Source of the DNA: Mesorhizobium sp. B2-7-2
GTDB lineage: Bacteria > Pseudomonadota > Alphaproteobacteria > Rhizobiales > Rhizobiaceae
DNA length: 64,000 bases
Direction: 5' to 3'
NCBI RefSeq assembly: GCF_006440775.1
Contig: NZ_VFTZ01000001.1
Location: 124,001-188,000 of the forward strand
Positions 59,761-64,000 of this stretch are shown piece after piece. The position numbers and the translations under genes are program-made. Under the pieces are notes generated by a model. That model was not told the origin of the DNA, made no database searches, and saw nothing but the letters and a program-made list of their open reading frames with translations. The first letter of the stretch is position 1. Each line of letters starts with the position of its first letter.

Positions 59761-60459
59761 CTACCAGTCCGGCGCGAATGCATAACCAGCAGAGCGGACG
59801 GTCCGGATCACATCATTGCCCACAGATGCCCGAAGCCTTTTTCGCAACCTGGCAATATGAACGTCAACACCGCGCACATCGGTTGCGGTAGCGTGTTCAG
59901 GCCATGCGGTCGCGACCAGTTCCTCCCGGCTGAACACCTTGCCAGGTTGCGCCAGAAGGCTGCGCAAGAGCTTGAATTCGATCGGCGGCATAACGATTTC
60001 TTTTTGCTTGAAGAATGTCCGGTGGGTCTGTCGCTCCAACCGGAAATCGCCCTGCACCAGATCGCCTGTCTTGGTTTCGCGCGAACGCTTCGCGACACCT
60101 GCTTTGCCATGCAGCCAACTCAGAAGCTGCTCGGGCGCGAACGGTCGCGAAAATATCTCGTCGACGCCCGCCTTGATAAGGTCCAGGTGCAGTTTGCCGG
60201 AACGAGGCGCGACCAAACCTGCAAGGGGCGTTGCTCTTGTCGCCTCGGACGACTTCAGCGACAGGCATTGCTTGGCGATTGCGCGGTCGCCCGGATGACA
60301 GTCCAGGATAACGGCAAGCGGCGTTTCGGCCTTAATGGTCCGTGCAATCTCCTTGTCCGCCGTGATCAGGCGGGTTTCGAATCCGGCTACGGAAAGGATG
60401 TGCCCGAAAACCAGAAAGAAATCCGGGTCCTTCGAAGAGATCAGGACCAGCGGCGTCAT
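59761..60459 (-). CDS. OmpR-like response regulator with unusual receiver
   Basis: A 232-residue regulator. The receiver is only weakly conserved: MTPLVLISSKDPDFFLVFGH replaces the usual acidic pair with a lone aspartate, but the phospho-site aspartate is present in PLAVILDCHPGDRAIAK. The C-terminal winged helix is regular: PPIEFKLLRSLLAQPGKVFS, HIARLRKRLRASVGNDVIRT and VRSAGYAFAPDW. It resembles PhoB-like domains. No kinase gene is adjacent. It may act with little or no phosphorylation. It is convergent with the ABC operon and lies downstream of luxI. Confidence 0.8.
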   Translation of the reverse strand: MTPLVLISSKDPDFFLVFGHILSVAGFETRLITADKEIARTIKAETPLAVILDCHPGDRAIAKQCLSLKSSEATRATPLAGLVAPRSGKLHLDLIKAGVDEIFSRPFAPEQLLSWLHGKAGVAKRSRETKTGDLVQGDFRLERQTHRTFFKQKEIVMPPIEFKLLRSLLAQPGKVFSREELVATAWPEHATATDVRGVDVHIARLRKRLRASVGNDVIRTVRSAGYAFAPDW

Positions 60460-60566
60460 GAGTCCATCAACCAAATGCGGTGCATCATAGGGCTGACTAC
60501 CGCGCAAATGGGCGCGATGACAATATCCCCAGGCGGGCGAACCTTCAGCTGCCGGTGACAATCAGC

Positions 60567-61181
60567 CTAGATTTTATCCGCAAGTATGACGCCGCTGATG
60601 CCATAAGCGCGGCGCGTCTGCTCAATAGCCTCAGGCGTGACATCGATCAGCAGCGCGATGATGTCGCCATCCGGATGCTCGAGAGCGTTGCCGAGTTCGA
60701 AAAGCGTCCAGCCAAGCGCACGCAGGCGTTTCGGCCAGAATGTTTCGCACACCACGCTGATCTGTCGAATCCCCAGACTTTGCGCCGTCTCAAGAAGACC
60801 GCACAGGACAAAGCCGGCGATCGGCGACGACGCTCCGTGCGTGCGAAGCGATGGGACGACAAAAAAACGCGTCCATTCGAAAATTTCAGCCGCTCTCGGA
60901 GGCGTGCCGCCGGCGAGAACGGGGAAGACCTCGCTCATCAGATGCGGCTCCAGCGTCGGTACAAGACGGGAGCCGCCGACGATCTTGCCGTTGGTGTCGA
61001 GCGCCAGAACATAAAGCGCATGCTCGTTGTCGAAGGCGTCGATCTCGATGTTGATGGGGCGGGCGACGGCGCGCCATCGTCTATGCTTGACGTAAATGTC
61101 GTACCGGATGCGAAAATAGCGCTCCAGCACTTTTCTATACTGTTTCCTGTTTTCCCAGGTGACCAGATGAATACGGACCAT
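60567..61181 (-). CDS. Acyl-homoserine-lactone synthase (LuxI family, BjaI-like)
   Basis: A 204-residue synthase. The SAM-binding core has YFRIRYDIYVKHRRW and EIDAFDNEHALYVLALD, then GKIVGGSRLVPTLEPHLMSE and EIFEWTRFFVVPS, which supply the conserved Arg, Phe, Trp, Asp, Arg and Glu of LuxI proteins. The order and several residues (HLMSEVFP) are closer to BjaI/RpaI than to LuxI or TraI; that group uses CoA-linked branched or aromatic acids. The product is therefore uncertain. A hairpin covers its ribosome-binding site. luxR lies directly upstream on the same strand. Confidence 0.9.
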   Translation of the reverse strand: MVRIHLVTWENRKQYRKVLERYFRIRYDIYVKHRRWRAVARPINIEIDAFDNEHALYVLALDTNGKIVGGSRLVPTLEPHLMSEVFPVLAGGTPPRAAEIFEWTRFFVVPSLRTHGASSPIAGFVLCGLLETAQSLGIRQISVVCETFWPKRLRALGWTLFELGNALEHPDGDIIALLIDVTPEAIEQTRRAYGISGVILADKI

Positions 61182-61185
61182 GTCG

Positions 61186-61201
61186 CCTCCAAAAATGGAG
61201 G
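61186..61201 (-). promoter_or_regulatory. Hairpin that masks the luxI ribosome-binding site
   Basis: In the minus-strand RNA, CCUCCA and UGGAGG form a perfect six-pair stem around a UUUU loop. The GGAGG of the 3' arm is the only Shine-Dalgarno sequence of luxI and stands 4 bases before its ATG. No T-run follows the stem, so it is not a standard terminator of luxR. Confidence 0.55.
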
Positions 61202-61248
61202 TCGTAGGAAAACATGCTTCGTGCCCGTATGGTGGTATTCAGGTATTG

Positions 61249-61977
61249 CTAAATCTGGATTTCCTGTCGTCGCAGAGCTTTGACGATGGCATGCGAGACA
61301 TTGGCTGCATCGAGCTTGCCTCGAATGTTGCGCTGATGGCTTTCAACCGTGTTCCTTGTGACGCACAGGATGCAGGCGATGTCTTCGTTCGATTTGCCTT
61401 CGGCGCTCCACTCCAGGAGTTCGCGCTCGCGCGGCGTCAAGGGCGCGGCCTCAACGCCCTGGGCGGATTCTTCCAGCCCTGACAGGCGTCGAAACGTGTG
61501 CACGCAAAGCGTCTCGATGAATGGCACGACGCTCGGCGCTATTTCAATCCGATCGCCCGCTGCCGAGACGACGCCGGGGCCTGCCAGCGGCACGTGGACG
61601 GGAACACAGAGACCTTGGCCCATTCCGAAGTCCGCCGCTTCATCCATCACCAGCTTTGCGCGCGCAAAAAGCTTTGCCGGCGGAAGCTCGTGCCACAGGA
61701 ATGGCTTCGGCGAATGCCGGCACTGCGCGACGCAGGGATCATGCGAAAAATAATCCTCTGCCATGTAGCGAAGGTACCATTCGGCCGGCCAACCATCGAC
61801 CAGGATCTCTCGCCTCCAGTCGGTGTCGTGCGGCACGGGTAGCCCGGTGATCAGAAAATAACGCAGGCCGTAACGCTCAATGGCAGAGCGGAACTCTTGG
61901 AGGACGTCATCCACCGAGCACGCGGCATCGATCCTTGAGATCGCTGCAAACAACCCAACAAGACTATCGATCTCCAT
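61249..61977 (-). CDS. LuxR-family quorum-sensing regulator
   Basis: A 242-residue regulator. The N-terminal autoinducer-binding domain keeps the ligand-contact pattern W-x-x-x-Y plus D-P: EWYLRYMAEDYFSHDPCVAQ, then PFLWHELPPAKLFARAK. The C-terminal helix-turn-helix: LTPRERELLEWSAEGKSNED and RNTVESHQRNIRGKLDAANV. The start MEIDSLVGLFAAI at 61977 has GAGGT upstream. It lies 67 bases before luxI, so both can be on one transcript. Probable ligand is the product of that synthase. Confidence 0.9.
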   Translation of the reverse strand: MEIDSLVGLFAAISRIDAACSVDDVLQEFRSAIERYGLRYFLITGLPVPHDTDWRREILVDGWPAEWYLRYMAEDYFSHDPCVAQCRHSPKPFLWHELPPAKLFARAKLVMDEAADFGMGQGLCVPVHVPLAGPGVVSAAGDRIEIAPSVVPFIETLCVHTFRRLSGLEESAQGVEAAPLTPRERELLEWSAEGKSNEDIACILCVTRNTVESHQRNIRGKLDAANVSHAIVKALRRQEIQI

Positions 61978-62144
61978 CGGCAGACCTCGACAGGAGTCAG
62001 GCCCCATCCCTGCGAAGAACTTACGGTCACAAATGCGATATATTCAATGGGACTTGCGCCGAATGTACACTTCAGGAGTCAATTGGCCGGCGCAAAGATA
62101 AAGGACCTGAAAGCCGGATCAATGTTAGGTGAACAGGCCGCGCT

Positions 62145-62411
62145 TCATTCCGCTGACTTTGGCGTCGTCTGCTTTGTCCCGCGGACTGCTCGCCGATTCG
62201 ACGGAACGGCCGTGATCAACTCTTGCGGCTCGACATCCAAGGCCTTCGCCAGGATCTCGACTGTATCCAGCGTGGCGTTGCGCCGACCGGCCTCGACGCT
62301 GCTGATATAGGCTCGCGTGCGGCCCGAAACGAAGGACAACTGCTCCTGAGAAAGTTTTCTTTCTCTCCGAAGCCGCTGCACGTTCAGACCAAAAACGCCG
62401 CGAAGTTTCAT
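62145..62411 (-). CDS. XRE-family transcriptional regulator
   Basis: An 88-residue protein with one Xre/Cro helix-turn-helix: GLNVQRLRRERKLSQEQLSF, VSGRTRAYISSVEAGRRNAT and TLDTVEILAKALDVEPQELI. A short basic tail follows. It resembles the controller-like regulators of mobile DNA. The start at 62411 is the usual one; the frame is open to 62648. Two palindromes 23-48 bases upstream are likely operators; they lie between it and the divergent threonine-synthase-like gene. Confidence 0.83.
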   Translation of the reverse strand: MKLRGVFGLNVQRLRRERKLSQEQLSFVSGRTRAYISSVEAGRRNATLDTVEILAKALDVEPQELITAVPSNRRAVRGTKQTTPKSAE

Positions 62412-62433
62412 CAAACAACGGATGCTACGACGC

Positions 62434-62459
62434 GCACTATGGTGCGACACACTATAGTG
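62434..62459. promoter_or_regulatory. Two palindromic operators between XRE gene and divergent gene
   Basis: GCACTATGGTGC at 62434-62445 and CACTATAGTG at 62450-62459. The second is a perfect palindrome; the first matches it apart from one base. Their centres are 15 bases apart. This is the usual layout of a paired site bound by two dimers of a small XRE regulator. Confidence 0.6.
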
Positions 62460-62538
62460 CACATTCCGCATTGACAGCGGTGCTGTTGGCTGTTTGAAAC
62501 AACCAGCGAATTCATCGTTTCCTGACACAGGAATAGCC

Positions 62539-63867
62539 ATGCCGAGCCGGCCGTTTCGCGACCTCGCGCACAACAGTTCCGTGCATTCCTCAGGCGAGAT
62601 TAGCCGACCCGGAACGGAAGAAAGCCGGGTTCTGGAATTCGTCTGCATCCGATGCGATGCCGCCTACCCCGCCGATATCACCATCGACTCCAAGGGGTGC
62701 GTGCGATGTCAGGGGACGGCACCCGCAAATCTGCGGCCGGTTTATGCGGATGCTCCCCCTCATCCCCTGGACGGCGCCACCGCCTCGCGCTCGCTATGGC
62801 GTTTTGCGCATATGCTGCCTTGCACAGCCGCGGATGCAGTAAGCCTTGGCGAGGGTTTGACACCGTTGCTTGCGGCGCCTCGCATCGGCGCGCTTCTCGG
62901 CGTGCCCAACCTCGCAATCAAGGACGAAGGCCGGAACCCGACCTGGTCGCATAAGGACCGCTTCTCGACCGTCGCGGTCAGCGTGGCGCGCGCACGTGGC
63001 GCGAAGACCGTCGCGACCGCGTCTTCTGGCAACGCCGGCGCCTCGCTGGCGGCCTACGCTTCCAGAGCCGGGCTGAAGTGCGTTGTCACGACTTTCGCCG
63101 GGTCGGCCGGCGCGATGCTGGCGCAGATCCGAAAATATGGCGCGACGGTGCTGCCCTTGGTCAACAAAATGGACCGGTGGTCGCTGCTGGAACAGGCGGC
63201 TGCCCGCTATGACTGGTTCATCGCTTCGCCCTATCACGGTCCGGTCGTCGGCAGCCATCCACTCGGCATCGAGGGCTACAAGACGATCGCCTACGAGATC
63301 GTCGAGCAATCGGATGGTAAGGCGCCGGACTGGTGCGTCCTGCCGGTCTGCTATGGCGATGCGTTGTCCGGCGTGTGGGCGGGTTTTTGCGAGTTGTACA
63401 CGCAAGGGACCATCACGCAGCTGCCCCGTCTCGTCGCTGCGGAGGTGCATGGGTCGTTGGCGGACGCGCTTGCCAGCGGCGCCGATGCCTTGAGTGAACG
63501 CAAGATGCTCTTCGACAGCCTTGCCGTATCGATCGGCACGCCGCGCAGCACCTTTCAGGCTCTGAAGGCTCTGCGCGAATCGGGCGGGCACGCCGTCCCC
63601 GTCGACAATCATGGCCTGATCGCGATGCAGGAACGCCTTGCGCGCGACGAAGGAATCTTTGCCGAACTGGCATCGGTTACGCCGCTGATCGCCATATCGA
63701 CGTTGAAGGACCAAGGGGTCATCGCAGCCACCGACCGCGTCGTGGCCGTTGTGACCGCCAGCGACCTCGATCGATCGACTGGATCGAACGAACACGATCG
63801 AATCTTCCAGACGACGCAAGACGCCTGGCGCTGGCTCGACAAAAGCGGGCTGGATCTCGCCTCATAG
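62539..63867 (+). CDS. Threonine-synthase-like PLP enzyme
   Basis: A 442-residue fold type II PLP enzyme. The N-terminal part has a zinc-ribbon-like cysteine pair set (FVCIRCDAAYPADIT, KGCVRCQG) as in class II threonine synthases. The cofactor lysine is in NPTWSHKDRFSTVAVSVARA, the phosphate loop in TVATASSGNAGASLAAYASR and the late glycine/serine region near VCYGDALSGVW. A true thrC would be linked to housekeeping genes; here it stands divergent to an XRE regulator within a quorum-sensing region. It may instead make another amino acid by beta- or gamma-replacement. AGGA before the ATG at 62539 supports the start. Confidence 0.82.
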   Translation: MPSRPFRDLAHNSSVHSSGEISRPGTEESRVLEFVCIRCDAAYPADITIDSKGCVRCQGTAPANLRPVYADAPPHPLDGATASRSLWRFAHMLPCTAADAVSLGEGLTPLLAAPRIGALLGVPNLAIKDEGRNPTWSHKDRFSTVAVSVARARGAKTVATASSGNAGASLAAYASRAGLKCVVTTFAGSAGAMLAQIRKYGATVLPLVNKMDRWSLLEQAAARYDWFIASPYHGPVVGSHPLGIEGYKTIAYEIVEQSDGKAPDWCVLPVCYGDALSGVWAGFCELYTQGTITQLPRLVAAEVHGSLADALASGADALSERKMLFDSLAVSIGTPRSTFQALKALRESGGHAVPVDNHGLIAMQERLARDEGIFAELASVTPLIAISTLKDQGVIAATDRVVAVVTASDLDRSTGSNEHDRIFQTTQDAWRWLDKSGLDLAS

Positions 63868-64000
63868 ATTCTCCACCGCACCAATAGCCGACGGCACCGC
63901 ACTTGCTGCCTGGCTTTTGAGCACATCGTCGAGACTGCGCCGCAGCCAAAGAAAGCGCGTCCATTGCGTCTCTGCCGCCGGTGCGATTGTCGTCAGCATC
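63862..64000 (-). CDS. C-terminal end of an unknown protein (cut by window end)
   Basis: On the minus strand the window edge gives an open frame that ends in ETQWTRFLWLRRSLDDVLKS and VPSAIGAVENL-stop, about 45 residues. It overlaps the end of the threonine-synthase-like gene by 6 bases, convergently. The sequence looks like the end of a real protein, but the family cannot be told from so little. Confidence 0.5.
   Translation of the reverse strand, partial: MLTTIAPAAETQWTRFLWLRRSLDDVLKSQAASAVPSAIGAVENL

Noticed and set aside
60366..60385. tRNA-like T-loop sequence GTTTCGAATCC
   Set aside because: It lies inside the response regulator gene and no cloverleaf or acceptor stem surrounds it.

Overview
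The window looks like chromosome of a Mesorhizobium-type alphaproteobacterium (Rhizobiales). The evidence is GC-rich sequence, DUF768 and DUF1289 proteins, a cobT / aspartic protease / dusA neighbourhood, a RepB-type partition domain, a BjaI-like LuxI protein, and several upstream sites of the form GGAAC-N16-NGTT, the pattern read by the alphaproteobacterial general-stress sigma factor EcfG. No rRNA, tRNA or CRISPR array was seen.

Layout. 1-3856 is core-like: the end of a sensor kinase, cobT, a DUF1289 protein, a membrane-anchored aspartic protease and dusA. 3972-16952 is accessory DNA. It starts with a tyrosine integrase directly against the 5' end of dusA, a known integration site. It then holds relics (merA, M50 protease, methyltransferase, zinc-ribbon tail), a small stress islet with EcfG-like promoters, an orphan HicB, a large serine recombinase overlapping a RepB-C gene, an SRAP protein and Ku. 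17002-29696 holds a redox/metal region: a cupredoxin, a redox-disulfide protein, a VIT-type transporter, a three-gene flavin-based transmembrane electron-transfer operon, a PepSY / response regulator / histidine kinase operon converging on it, a broken mgtA and a RES-Xre toxin-antitoxin pair. 30017-31740 is a set of decayed genes. 32571-39786 carries a TAXI-TRAP importer, a class III aminotransferase, an RpiR regulator and a BKACE-type enzyme. 39920-44053 holds an ECF sigma factor and a NEW3/ABC-2 operon. 47548-57169 is a complete trbB-C-D-E-J-K-L-F-G-I conjugation cluster plus its DUF2274 partner, but without a coupling protein or relaxase. 57590-63867 has an amino-acid-type ABC transporter without a binding protein, an OmpR-like regulator, a LuxR/LuxI pair, an XRE regulator and a threonine-synthase-like enzyme.

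How the parts may work together. The most interesting candidate system is at 18639-27259. A flavinylated periplasmic protein, its ApbE flavin transferase and an NqrB/RnfD-like membrane domain fused to a ferredoxin reductase could carry electrons from cytosolic NAD(P)H outward. Similar TGTCA-type repeats with a 10-11 bp period lie before this operon, before the PepSY/two-component operon and before the cupredoxin, which suggests one regulon. Further candidates are the Shine-Dalgarno-masking hairpin in front of luxI, paired operators before the XRE gene, and a CTG start in a stop-start overlap in the RES toxin.

Limits. All product names rest on reading motifs and family resemblance by eye; no database search was run. 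Starts were chosen by motif, spacing and ribosome-binding sites and may be wrong by a few codons.
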